A DNA stretch of 64,000 nucleotides from Cynocephalus volans (taxonomy: Eukaryota; Chordata; Mammalia; Dermoptera; Cynocephalidae): NCBI RefSeq assembly GCF_027409185.1, contig NC_084474.1, positions 7,619,382-7,683,381 of the forward strand, read 5' to 3'. The stretch's first letter is position 1; each line of letters opens with the position of its first letter. The notes under the pieces were generated by a model. The model saw only the letters and a list, made by a program, of their open reading frames with translations. It made no database searches and was not told the DNA's origin. This document shows positions 35,676 to 47,330 of the stretch, piece after piece. A program made the position numbers and the translations under genes.

Positions 35676-35679
35676 TTTA

Positions 35680-36060
35680 GCAGAGACAACTTGGGAAAAC
35701 AGTTTGACATTACCTACAAAAACCTAGAAATCTCTCTTTGGAGTATATACCCCATAGAAATGCATTCATCTGGGCGCTGAGAGACCTGTTCGAGAATATT
35801 CATAGCAACATTGTTCATAGTAGCTGCTCACTGGAAATAACTCAAACATCCATCATAGCAAAACGGTTGCATGTTTCATGGAGTACACATGCCATGAGTT
35901 CCAGAAAGCACAGAAACAGAGGGAACAACAGCTACATTCAGCAGTAGGATGAATCACACACTTAATGTTGACATCAAGATGCCAGGCACAAGAGAATAGA
36001 TTCAGTGTGATTCTATTTATATAAAGTTAAAAAAATGACAGGCAAACTGAAGCTGGTGCT
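35680..36060 (+). repeat. LINE-1 (L1M-type) 3' fragment
   Basis: ACAGTTTGACATTACCTAC, GAATATTCATAGCAACATTG, TTCATAGTAGCTGCTCACTG and TCTATTTATATAAAGTTAAA follow the order of an L1M 3' end. The insertion at 36062 interrupts it. Confidence 0.8.
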
Positions 36061-36061
36061 G

Positions 36062-36298
36062 TAAGCCGGCGCCGTGGTGCTGTGGATGAGAAGGGAGTGG
36101 CAGTGACGGGACGAGGCTCGGGGCCGGGCTCCGGGCTCCTGGCGCGGCCGTGGGTTTTGAACTAGGTGGTGTCCCGTCCTCCTGCTCTGCTCGCCTTTCC
36201 CTCTCGCTCTCTCGCTCTATCTCCATTTCCTTCTCTGTCCCGACCCCATCCCAGTCCCTATCTCTGTATCTATGTCTATATATGTGTTTTTTTTAAAG
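36062..36298 (+). mobile_element. Candidate tRNA-like SINE with TC-rich tail
   Basis: A GC-rich body is inserted in L1 sequence. It has an A-box-like TGGTGCTGTGGATG (36075-36088) and a B-box-like GGTTTTGAACT (36153-36163). The tail moves from TCTCTCGCTCTCTCGCTC to TATATA-type units and a T run. Its GTGGTGCTGTGGATGAG aligns loosely with GTGGCGCACTCGGGAGAG of the 22.96-kb SINE. No clear target duplication was found, so family status is unproven. Confidence 0.5.
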
Positions 36299-37100
36299 GT
36301 AATATTCGAATGTTTTATGCATATGGTTTAAGATTGTGAAAATAAATTTATGTATATAAAATTTTAGACTTAGATGATTGGAAAAAATAGTCGATTACTG
36401 GGCTAAAAGAAAATTTTAATATTATAGCACCATATAAACGGTCAGGTCTGGAGTGGTCACAATGTACTATATTTCACCAGAACTTTAGAACTGTAATGAC
36501 ACATCAGACTCTCACCACTTATATTTCTTAGGCAACATTCTTTAAATAGAAAGCAAATCTAGTAAATGGCTTGAGACTCTGTTGCACATTAAGCCCGTGG
36601 GCTAGCACATATGCAAACTCTCCTTGCTCTGAGCTGAGTCCTGCCCCTTCCGTGTGCACGAGCTCTATGTGATGTGTTAATGCAGAGCTCCACGGTGTGT
36701 ACACCGGGATACTGAGGCCAGGGGCTTGTGCTGTGAAGCAGCAGTTCCATCAGTGATGGTGACTATCAGCAAGTCTTGGCCGACTGTTCGGTAGTTTGTG
36801 GGCTAAGACAACACTATCTACAAAGGCCAGCAGAACATGCACTTTGTGTAGTCAGTTTCACAGACACAGACACACACACACAATCTATCTGCGAATAAAT
36901 GCACGCATGATTCAGACAGGAACGTTTGTCAAGGTGGCAAAGATTTAGGCTGTAGAAAAAGAATAAACTCATAATGTTTTATCCAATCCATGGATGAATA
37001 ACGTAAGCTTCCCTAGAGACGGCGTGTGGTTTTCTCCTGGACAGACTTGGTTTGTTTGTGCGTCCTCTGCGCTCCATGTCCTGGACCACAGCTGGTGTTA
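36299..37100. other. Unassigned sequence with short CA run
   Basis: AT-rich sequence with a short (CA)n near 36862-36883. The first part may continue the interrupted L1. Confidence 0.4.
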
Positions 37101-37104
37101 TTGG

Positions 37105-37500
37105 TCTTACTTAGCCATTCTGATGGGTGTATAATAGCATCTCTTTGCGTGGTTACTTTTATCAGATTTTGTGCTTATATTTTTCTGTCTATGGATGAAA
37201 ATTTTCAAACACACACAAAGGTAGAAAGAATAGTAAAATTATCTTGATTTCCCAACACACAGCTTCAACAAGTTTCACAAAATTGCCCATTTTTATTTCA
37301 TGTAAGTCCCCAGCTAGTTGCCCCCTCCCTCTTCCCTGCCCTGGTTGTTATGCAGCGAATCCCAGACGTCAGGGATGCCAGCCTGTAGCTGGGGCATACA
37401 GCGTGCTACATAATGCCGGAGACTGTGTTTTGCTATGTTATTTTCTAAATAATCCAGTATATATCTTTTGAAAATTCTCCAATACAAACAATTTCAGATC
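37105..37500 (-). repeat. LINE-1 fragments, reverse orientation
   Basis: TAGCCATTCTGATGGGTGTA is reverse L1 ORF2 text. The following AGGTAGAAAGAATAGTAAAA, CACACAGCTTCAACAAGTTT and AATCCCAGACGTCAGGGATG match an L1M 3' part. Confidence 0.6.
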
Positions 37501-39385
37501 TATGTTCATTTATAGGAAATTATAGATCACAAAACTTTAGAAACCTGCTCCAAAAATATTGATTTCTTAAAAAAATTTTACTGTAGTGGAAAATGTTTTT
37601 AGATTTTTGCTTGATAACTATACTGCTACATTCAGAATGTCATTTGTAATGATGTCCAAACATAGTTAATATGTTTTTAAAGTATTTTTTTCCAGAATAA
37701 AACTAAATCAGTCACATTTTACAGCTTGAAAGCAAGAGTATATATAATAAAACAAATTATCCATAGCTTCCGTTGGAAATATCCAGTGTTAGCTTTTAAT
37801 TATGTTTCTTCTTAGTTTTTTATTTTCTATGAGTACATAGTTAAAGTCATACTTGATGCTGCCATATTTTTCAAAATTCAAATATTGTCCAGGTTTTTCC
37901 TTTTAGAGGAAAAATGTTGAGAAATCCATGGTTTGTAGACCTCTCAAGAGGCCAGGAACCTAAATATTTGAAAAAATGATTTGAGAGTAATTTATTTAAA
38001 AAACTAATTTTTTATTTTATGGATATATCTTTCAATATATAAATTTACCATAAAAGTTATCATAACTGATAAAATATATTTTTAGTTTGGTTTTAGGTTT
38101 AGTGGTAGTGTTATTACTAAATCAACATTTTCTGTAGAATTGCTTGACTGTGCCCTGTTTTACAGGGCGAGTGATTATCAAAGATAAAAGTCCTAATGAA
38201 TAGCAGGACTTTAGTTTCCAATTCTGAACAGAGGAGTTCTTCAACGATACTCATAATTTTGCAGTTACATATTCAATTAAGCTCTTGACTTTAAACTTGC
38301 AATGGAATAAAGGAAGAGTCTGTGGGCCTATTAGGTCTGTATTTCACACATACAAAAATGAAATGTTTCTATTTTAGAATTTCAATGTTACTAATTATCA
38401 TTTCAAACTTTAACACTACCCCAACCCTGCTTTTTGTTTGTTTCCAGTGCTTTTTATTCCATTACAATTTATTGTGTTTGAATGCATTTTACTGGATAAT
38501 TTAAGAAACAAAACATGATTGCAGTAGTAAGTTAAACATTACAAAAGGTTTTTAAGGAATAAATTATTAATCTCTCTTTCCTCCAGTCACTCCATTCCTT
38601 GAAAAAATCATGTGTGGCATTTGCTAAGTAACCTTCCACGGGCTGTTTTCAACGTATGTGTGTGTAAACACACACAAATATGTGCATTTTTGTTCTTTTC
38701 TATTTTTATAATGAAGAGCATACAGTGCATGTTAATCTGCAACACTTTCTTTTTAAGATTTCTCCTAGTTGATTTGTTTGATAGTTAGAATTCATTCCCC
38801 AAAGCAGCTCCACGTGATAGACCTGCACAGGATTTGCATTGTCTTATTATTTTGCTGTAAAAATTAGATTTCACATTAATCCCATCTAAATGCAATATTA
38901 AAGACCGTTATGATTATAATGCTTGTTTAAATAGAATTTTTATAATTCTGAAAGCTATTTTATTGAGTACTGATGAGTAACTTTTTGTATTATTCAGTAT
39001 CATAATACAAACAATCAGATGATTTCACAGATTTGGGGTTATTATTCGGTATTCCAATAGATTGGGCTCACGTGAAATATGATTCCCACTTTGCTACTGG
39101 ACATTGTAACAACAGTACACTGCACATTGTACAAATTCTTATAACTCGTCACAGAGAATCAGGCTAAATCCGTGAATAAAAACTGCACAGTATTCTAAAA
39201 ATGCATGATGTTCTAGATGGAAATCAGATCATACTTAGTTATAGAATTCTGTATGAAAGAAGCACTATATGAGACTATATATAGGATTGATTTTTATGAA
39301 AATGAAAGAGTCTTCAAACTAGTGACTGCTGCAAGATTGACTGGAAATTTGTTTTATGAAGTCCTTTAAATGCGTATTGTTTCAT
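37501..39385. other. AT-rich, repeat-poor unique block
   Basis: Nearly 1.9 kb with no recognised repeat or gene. The part at 38.87-39.25 kb mixes TAATCCC, TGATTATAAT and AACAATCAGATGAT motifs, so it is a candidate non-coding regulatory stretch. Confidence 0.4.
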
Positions 39386-39387
39386 CC

Positions 39388-39560
39388 ATTCAGTAAACAG
39401 TTGTTTTGTGCTCAGTCTGTGTCCTGAGATGTGCAGGGGACCTCAAGGAGACCACAGTGGTAAGGGTGGGTCTGTTGCCCACACAGTGAGGAGCCATATG
39501 CTAGAGTGAGGCAGGAGGGCTCAGGCTCCAAAATGCACTTGACCTGTCCCCAGGGCAAGG
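39388..39560 (-). repeat. Possible L2 fragment, reverse orientation
   Basis: TCATCCATTCAGTAAACAGT, GTGCTCAGTCTGTGTCCTG and ACACAGTGAGGAGCC resemble a diverged reverse L2 tail. Confidence 0.4.
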
Positions 39561-40380
39561 CGAGAGTCAAGGCCACCTTTGGGTGGTGATGCCCAGGCGA
39601 GTGGTGGAGGTGAATTGGCGCTGACCAGGTGAAGCCAGGTAGAGAAGATGAACAAACCATGTGGCCGCTGGCACAGAGCAGAGACACAGGTGCGCATGGT
39701 GGTGGCTGTGGGAGAGACCCGCAGGGAGCACGGGGCACCTGCACCCTTCCCCTGGCAGCTGGGAGCTGCTGCCGAGAGCTTGAGGTGGAGGGTAAAGGCA
39801 AGATCCAAGTCAGACTCCACCTCTGTGTACCAGTTGCTGGAAAGGTCTTTCCTAGCAGTGGCTGACGATGGCCCTGGGTGACTTTAATTTTGTTAGACTA
39901 GTCTTAGGGCGTTGGTTCCAGATGTTCTCTGCTTAGGCATACGTTTGCCTACATGACTCACACACAGGAGGGGCAAGTGGGTGGGCTTGGGAAGGGGAAG
40001 CCTTCTCTTCTCTGGGAGACCGCAGAGTTTCCCCTCCCAGCCTCAGGGCAGTGTGTTCAGATCTATCTTGTAAAGTGTGCTTCCCTTTGGTGACAATAAA
40101 AACTTCACACCTGGCCACAGCCTTCTGGAACCCGGCTGTCTTCTGTCTGTCACTGAACACCAACTACCTACAAAACTATATTATTCAATACATTTGTCCA
40201 AATTAAACATGTGAACCAAGAGGGAGGGAGGTCCCTGGACGTGTGCCCCGGTTTCGAGTCCCCCTCAGCAAGAGATGTGACAGTGCAGCCCTCTGGGGGT
40301 TGCAGGAGAGGAGCAGGTAGGAGGGGGCCTCGCCAGGCCCTGTGTCATGCTGGGGTGCCCTGGCCAGCTTCTGCCCCACC
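39561..40380. other. Unassigned intergenic sequence
   Basis: No feature recognised. Confidence 0.4.
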
Positions 40381-40384
40381 GCCT

Positions 40385-40605
40385 CATTCCACAACTGACC
40401 AGCAACTTAGTCTGTGCTTAGTTTTCCCTGCAGCAAAATGAAAACCATAACAGCTCCATCTCATAGGATTTTCATGAGGGTTAAACGAGTTATTTTGTTA
40501 AGGAGCTCTGAACAGTGTTTGGCAATCAGGAAGTATGCTATTTCTTTATTGTGATGCAGTCGTTCAGTACACACTTGTTGACTATTTGTTGAGCAGATGA
40601 ATAAG
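40385..40605 (+). repeat. MIR SINE
   Basis: TCTGTGCTTAGTTTTCCCTG, AAAATGAAAACCATAACAGC, ATCTCATAGGATTTTCATGA and GGGTTAAACGAGTTATTTTG in MIR order. Confidence 0.75.
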
Positions 40606-40689
40606 TGTGTAAATGAATGGAAAAAATGGTGCCGAGATCCATTCTGCTTGTGCCTTACTTTGTTGTCCATACTGCACAGGCTGGTGCAT

Positions 40690-41045
40690 GTCACCAACAC
40701 ACAGCATGCAGAACACACAGGCACACCCCAAACATACAGCACACACACACATACCCCAACACTGCCCATGCCTTGCACACACACGTACATACACCACAAA
40801 CACCACATCCCCCCCACACCACGCACACAGATATACCCAAACACCCCGCACACCACACACATACACATACACAACACACACACGCATAGCCAAACACTGT
40901 CCACACCACACACATACACACACCAACCACACATACTCACACACACTACATGTCAGATATAATACTCACCATACACATACCACACATTCTACACACACCA
41001 CATATGGACTACACACACTCACACGCCATGCACACACACACAGAT
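40690..41045. repeat. Degenerate CA-rich minisatellite-like tract
   Basis: About 350 bp of CACACA, CACCACA and ACATACAC units with C-rich interruptions. The His/Thr-rich frames on plus and Cys/Val-rich frames on minus are composition artefacts. Confidence 0.85.
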
Positions 41046-44000
41046 GTCCCACTAGGAGCAGTTCGGTCACTTGCACCTGTGCTGTGCTGGCCTGTGCATT
41101 TGCTCCTGGGAGGCTCAGAGGGGTGTACAGATGGTAACAGGTGTCCGGAAATGGGACCACGTGCTATACCATGCAGTTCCCCAAGTCCCGAGGGTTGCCT
41201 AGTTTGGTTTTGGTCCCAAAAATCTGGAGTGTGTGCATTTGGGGTGGGGTAAGATTTGGTTGTGGCACTCAGTCCCGTGTGGAGCATCCTGCCAGGGGTG
41301 GTAGCTGATGCACTGTGCTTCTCAGCCACCCCTGACATCAGGTTGCTGGGAGCCAGTGTGCAGGGCAGCACAGCAGAACGCAGGCACATGGCTTCTAAGG
41401 CTCCCAGGGAGGGGAGCAGCCCTGCATGGATGGGGGAAGGCGGGAGAGGTCAGGGCAGAGCTAGTAACCTTCCCTTCAGGCAGGTTACTAAATCACTTCT
41501 AAATGAAGCCTATGACTATATTTGGTAATGCAAAATGCAGGGCTGAAGAATAAGCCATTTACTTTATGCAAACAGATCACCATATCATATATACAGTTAG
41601 GCTCTTGCTGCTTCCGGGCCTTGGGCTGGGCAAGAGAGCTTGCCTGTCAGGGTTTGGCATGGTGTTGGGGACCAAAATCCTAGGTCCACCACATTTCTAA
41701 GCCATTGGGACACGCTACATTCCTAATCGTTTCCAAGGTTGTTTGCTTTCAGAGAATTTAAAAGATCCTCTGTTAGATCATCTGGCAATTTGATGTAAAA
41801 ATGCCGTAAGTAGAATCAGCAGCTGGCTTCGTTCTGTCTGTGGGTAGCTGTCCTGAAGGGAGTGAAAGAAGACTCCAGAAAACAATGTGTTCATTGTAAG
41901 TGAGGCCTCCCTGGGGCCGCTGGCCTGCATGGTAGGAGAACACAGCCCACTCCCAGGATGGTAATTTCATTGGTTCCACTTGCCCGTCACAGTGGCACGT
42001 GCTGGTCAGTTACTCTCTACCCACAGGCCTTGGAGATTCAGAACTCCGGTGCCTCAGTTCTGCAGGAGGTGGCGGTGGCTAACGGTGAGCCAGTCTTGGA
42101 GACACTGAAGGTGCCCTCACTCCTGGCTTTCCACTCCACCCACTGAAAAGCACACCTAAGAAAGGAAGACTGCTCTCCTAATGGTTAGATGTCATAATTG
42201 TTGACAAGAAAACAAGACCAGCATAACACAAAGTACAGATTCCACTCAATTGCAGCATCAAGCCCAGGGAAATCTCTCTAGGCTTGAGTGTTATTATCAG
42301 AGAAATTCTTTTGCAAATATGTATTATGTGAAGAGTCAATGTTTGCAAATGTATTGACCTTTTAGAATTCCATCATCTTTTTCTTTCCTTTTGTCACTGT
42401 AAAGGTCTTAAGCTACTTACATGTTGAGATGTATAATTCAACATTAAATGAAAAAGAAGAGGTATAGGAGTAGGTCCACTATCTTTTGATATCTTCTTGC
42501 AAAGGAAGAGCATTACTAAAAAATGAATATTTCAAATATTTTTATTGAAAAAAATGCACATTATAAAGAATAAAGGTAGCCATGAGTTGGAAAATTTTTC
42601 CCATTAGGTATGGTAAACTTAGGGTGAAAATCAGATGGACACCATGGTGGTCTGTTTTTATAGAAGATGGGGTACAGTACAGCCCCCTTTCAATAATTTG
42701 TGCAGACAGAAATTCAGTTGCTATGTTGTCATATTGAGTGTTGGCAGTATTATTACTTTTTGGGAGGGTATGATTTAATCCATGTCACATGTGACTCTAT
42801 GTAGTAAAATTTTATGTGAAAACAGGCTGCTGCACTGTCTAGGTATAGCTCCATGTAGTCTCTTATGATCATAGAGAGTCACTCTGAACATGACAGATGT
42901 CACAGAGCCCACCCTCCAAATACCTAATTCCTGGTGGAAATTTTGCTAGTTGACAATTTCAGGAAATTACTCAAAGGTTTTCACAAAATTAGAATGTAGA
43001 TATTAGAAGAGAATATGTTAATGATGACAGATTTATGTCTGAAGTTGAGTTTTGCTCCTCTTAATATAAAAAAGGCCACAGATGCTGTCCCACATCTCAA
43101 CATCAGCATATAAGCAACAGGACACCCTTCAGAGTGAGGGGTGACAAGCGGAGGTCCCACCCCCAGTTCTGTTAACACAGATCACTGCCAAGCTAGTCAA
43201 TTTTATTTCATAACTGACAACTTCCTAAAAGAAAAGAGCTATATGAGTATGTAAGAACAGTGGTCCCATAAAAATAATGATGACAACAGGATCTTCAGGA
43301 AAAAACCTTTAATTCTTTCCAAGTAATAAGTAGAGGTGTTTGCACAGACGTCATTCATTCATTCATTTCTTGGCATTTTTCTCAAAACAAAATCGAAGTT
43401 TAGAAAAGTACCTCCAAGAAGCGATGGACATCCAGCGCGTGCTGGGAACTCCATGTAACGCTTGTTTGAAGCAACGGAGGTAAACCTCCCATGAAATCCA
43501 TCTTTGTATCTGCTTTCACAATTGGGATTTCAGTCTGATTGTCTCTGGCTCAGATTTTTTTAGAGGATAAAAAATATTTCTCAAATTAACTAAATATTCA
43601 CCAATCTATTTCTGGTTTTTAAAAGGTACCAAATTTCTTATAAATAAATACTTATATATACTTATTTAATTTCTTTATCTTTGCCTTCTTAAAAATAAAA
43701 GCCTAATTAGGAAAATAAAAAGGTGAACTCAAGTTTCTCCATTTGCCTCTGAGGAAAAGCTTTGGCACATAATTCTTTTTCCTGGAATTTTAATTGTGTG
43801 TAATATAACTTTTAATTTTTCCACATATAATTATATTTTGGAGTCAACCTTACATCTTTTTGTACGTCTTTAAACATATTGATCTGTTTTCAACAGTTTT
43901 CTGACTTAGACTTTTTAAAAAATGTATTGTTATGTTTTGCTTTACTCATTTCTCTAAAGCTGCCCTGGGGGTGTTTTCTCCCCTGCAGCCCCTGGGGGAG

Positions 44001-44650
44001 GGCACCCCATTAGGCTCACTGTCCTTGCCAGCTTTGTGCTGCTGTGTGGCACAGCCAGGAGACCACAGGCTGGTGTCGGGCTCACTCCTTGTGCTTGGTG
44101 GCGCCCCAAACTCCACAGGGCACAGAAGTCCAGGAAGTGAGAAATCAGCCACCCAAGTCGAATGGAAAATTTCAGGATGTGAGAGACTGTGGGACAGATG
44201 ATGCCTCAGGTCATGGCTCAGGACAATTTTTAGGATTACCTGTTTACTCAAAGCGTTTCATCCATTCCTTAAAAAGAAATAAAAACTCACACAAAGAAAA
44301 GAAAACAGTTGTTAATCTATTTTGACAAGCAGGGTAACAAGTTTCATTTTGTTTAATTTATATTCATATACTTAGTACCATCTGAATGAGCTAGATAACA
44401 AAACTCTCTAGAGATTTTTGGTGTTTTACTCATTTCTCAGAAATCATTTCAGTGTACTATTTACAGGAGATGAAGCCATGGTAGAAGTGGAGATGGGCCA
44501 GTGGTGAATATTGGGATTTCTTTTCAGAAATACTGTTTTTCAGGAGGGGAAAAGACACCCATTCTTTGGTTTTCAGAGGTTGCTCGGAGATGCCAGAGGA
44601 CATGGAGAGTGTGCGGAGAGGGTCTGCCCTCGGATTCTCCGCCTGCGTAG
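41046..44650. other. Unassigned intergenic sequence
   Basis: 41.05-42.15 kb is GC-moderate with nothing recognised. 42.18-43.93 kb is AT-rich and repeat-poor, with a short ATTC run near 43351. 43.93-44.65 kb is mixed. No gene seen. Confidence 0.4.
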
Positions 44651-44654
44651 AGAG

Positions 44655-44686
44655 GGGCCAGGGCCAGGGCCAGGGCCAGGGCCAGG
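44655..44686. repeat. (CCAGGG)n short tandem array
   Basis: About five tandem CCAGGG units. Confidence 0.95.
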
Positions 44687-44689
44687 CGG

Positions 44690-46319
44690 GAGATGCTCAC
44701 GTTCTCTGCCTCCTCCGCTCACTCGCTCGCATTCCTCCCCTCCCAGTGTCGTGGTGCCCTTCTCCCTGCAGAAAGAAACTGGAGTCAGGTGGTTGTTCCC
44801 CCAGGTGCCACCCCAGGAGAGGGGTTCCTCCTACACAGAGTACAGTGCAGTGCCACGACCTCAGGGATCCACAGCCTTCACACAGGTCCAAGGCAAGGTA
44901 GGCTGAATTCTTCACTGTGAGAACATCCTGAGGTCTATCAATACGTTCAAGTGACCTTTGAAACTGCAAGAGGAAGGTGTGGTATGTGGTGGGTGACAGA
45001 CTTGTGACCGGAGGAGTCTGAGAAACATCTGAAAAGACTGCTGCTTTCTGGAGCACGGCTTGGGAACCAGGCACTGGTTTTCAGACTTGCTCAGTGAGGA
45101 GGAGCTCGGAAAAGAAGCAGAGAGGCAGAATTCAGGCCTGTTTCAAGAAGAGTCTTTCTTACCCATTGCTTTGACATGCTCTGCTCTTCAGTGACTAAGC
45201 TTTCCTTTGAAGAAAGGTCTCTTTGATTGCTTCCCCCACCCCCCAAAAAAGGATTCTAGAAATATTTGTGGACACTCAAGACTGAATCTCAATGTCAGCT
45301 ATTTTTCCCCTGGCTTTGCTACTCCTCATATTTTCTTGCGGTATTTTTGGAATGAAACCACATATGAAATCCAAAAGGAAAAAATGTCTGATTTTTTTTT
45401 CCCACAAGTGTGTTAGAACCATGAGCAAAGGAAAGCATTCCCTCTTAGTGGGGATCACGGGGCAGCTGGACAGAACGTGGGAAAGGTGAGGGCAGCTCTG
45501 CTGACTTATGGAGAAACTCCATGCTGCGCGTGAGCTGGGGTTCTCATCTGCAACTCCAGCCTGTCCTGCGCAGGGAGTCATCCCTGAGTTCCAACGAGTT
45601 GGTCACTTAAGGAACCACAGTGGCCACTTGCATGGTAAGGGAGCTGCATACCCGAGGCCTGCTTCAGTTGGCCAATCTTCTACAAAAATTTATCACAGTC
45701 TCTTGATAAGGGGGACATTCTAAAAATTGTGAGAAGTTTATATGAAAAAGCAAAGGCTCTAGAAGACAGATAACCAGGTGGGAAATTGGAAAAAAATGAT
45801 TCTTTAGAGTCAGCCTGAGACATTGTCTTTATGCTGCATTATGATAAGTTTCTAGGCCAAATATATGCATTATGAGGCATAAGTACACATTTTAATTTAA
45901 GTTCGCTCGAAGGCAAATCAATAAAGGCTGATATATGTGCCTTGTAGGGTCCACTGCTGCACTAGAACTTAATATCTAATAGAAGCCTACTTGTAGGGAT
46001 GGAGAGAGAGTTTGGAGAGGTAGTTGAGGGAACCCTGGTAGATCACTACAAAATCAGTTTCCTAACATCTGCTTTTTTCTTTCTTTCTTTTTCCTTTTTT
46101 TTAAAGTTATGTACTGTCTAACTTGCTTTGGGCAAAATCCTCTCATCAGGCTGTGGGATAAATTCAAAATGAGTAGCAGAAATGACAACTTATCTTTATT
46201 TCAACATGGAAATGTGGTTTCTCCAGATGTTTCTAATGTTCCAAATAGGGATTTCCAAAGACTGAACATTGCATCAAGGCTGCCAGCCTGAAGGACTCTA
46301 CACAATGATGTGCTTCTGT

Positions 46320-46320
<1 letters not shown>
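44690..46320. other. Unassigned intergenic sequence
   Basis: Nothing recognised beyond a pyrimidine-rich run (about 46073-46104). Confidence 0.4.

Positions 46321-46322
<2 letters not shown>

Positions 46323-46363
<41 letters not shown>
46323..46363. repeat. (CA)n microsatellite
   Basis: An uninterrupted run of about 20 CA units, probably length-polymorphic. Confidence 0.97.
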
Positions 46364-46365
<2 letters not shown>

Positions 46366-47034
46366 CCTGAAACGTAGGTAGTGACTTGAATCTATGCACA
46401 ATTAAGGATGGTTTGAGGTGAAACACAATTTTTCTTCCTTGACATAGTGACTGATGACAGTTAGAGATAGGTAATAGGCAACTGCTTTACTTGCTGAACT
46501 GCTGAGGGTATAAAAGACTCTCAAGCAACCCAGAACATCAAGTGGTGGGTGAATCATTCTGAAGGCTGGTTTCCAAGACCACAGGAAATCGGAGCAGCAA
46601 CCTATAAGAAACATCAAGAGCACACACCACACCATAGGAAAATTCCATATGTGTCCTCCCCCTCAACATACTGGGGAGAGAAAAAGAAAAAGACGGCAAG
46701 GGAGAGAGACAGACAGGCCTCACAAAATTGGAAACAGGGCTTTTGTTAAAATCATTGGGGTTTTCTTGTTTGTTTTTGTCTTTTAATCGTGCCTTTAACT
46801 TTTCCATGGGAGAGATGTGGAAATACTGGCTGAAGCATGAGGATTTGAAAATTTCATTAATGTAGTGACAGTTTGCTTAACTGCTGCATGGGGAAACCGT
46901 CATTTGATCATCGTAGATGTACATCGCGTTGTTTAATTTTTAGGGTATTGTATAATACCTTAAAATGTTTACAGTAGTAAGTTATTTCCAGAATCAACTA
47001 GATCATGTCTACTTTGGGATAAAATAATCATTTG
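46364..47034. other. Unassigned sequence
   Basis: No feature recognised. Confidence 0.4.
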
Positions 47035-47330
47035 TTCAATAAAAATTTTCTGCTGAGCTCTGAGGCTCTGGGAATATGCAGGGTGTTGGGAAATAAAAAT
47101 GTGATCCTAGTCCTGGCCCCTACAGAGCCCATAGTCTAGTGAGGACATGGGTACAAGCAAACAATTGTAAATTATGTACAGCGTGCATTAGGCATATAGG
47201 CAAGGAATCCTTAGGTCGGTATGGAAGTGTCGGGGGAGGCCTGTTACAGGAGGCAGCGGCTGAATGAGAAGGACTAGAGGAGGAGGGCAGAGGAGGTACA
47301 GCATGTACAAAATATAAATGAAATAAATCA
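47035..47330 (-). repeat. L2 LINE 3' end, reverse orientation
   Basis: CTGGGAATATGCAGGGTG, TCCTGGCCCCTACAGAGCCC, ATAGTCTAGTGAGGACATGG and AGCAAACAATTGTAAAT in reverse L2 order. Confidence 0.75.

Noticed and set aside
40461..41137. Cys/Val- and His/Thr-rich frames of 120-174 codons
   Set aside because: They are produced by the CA-rich tract, which has no stops in several frames.
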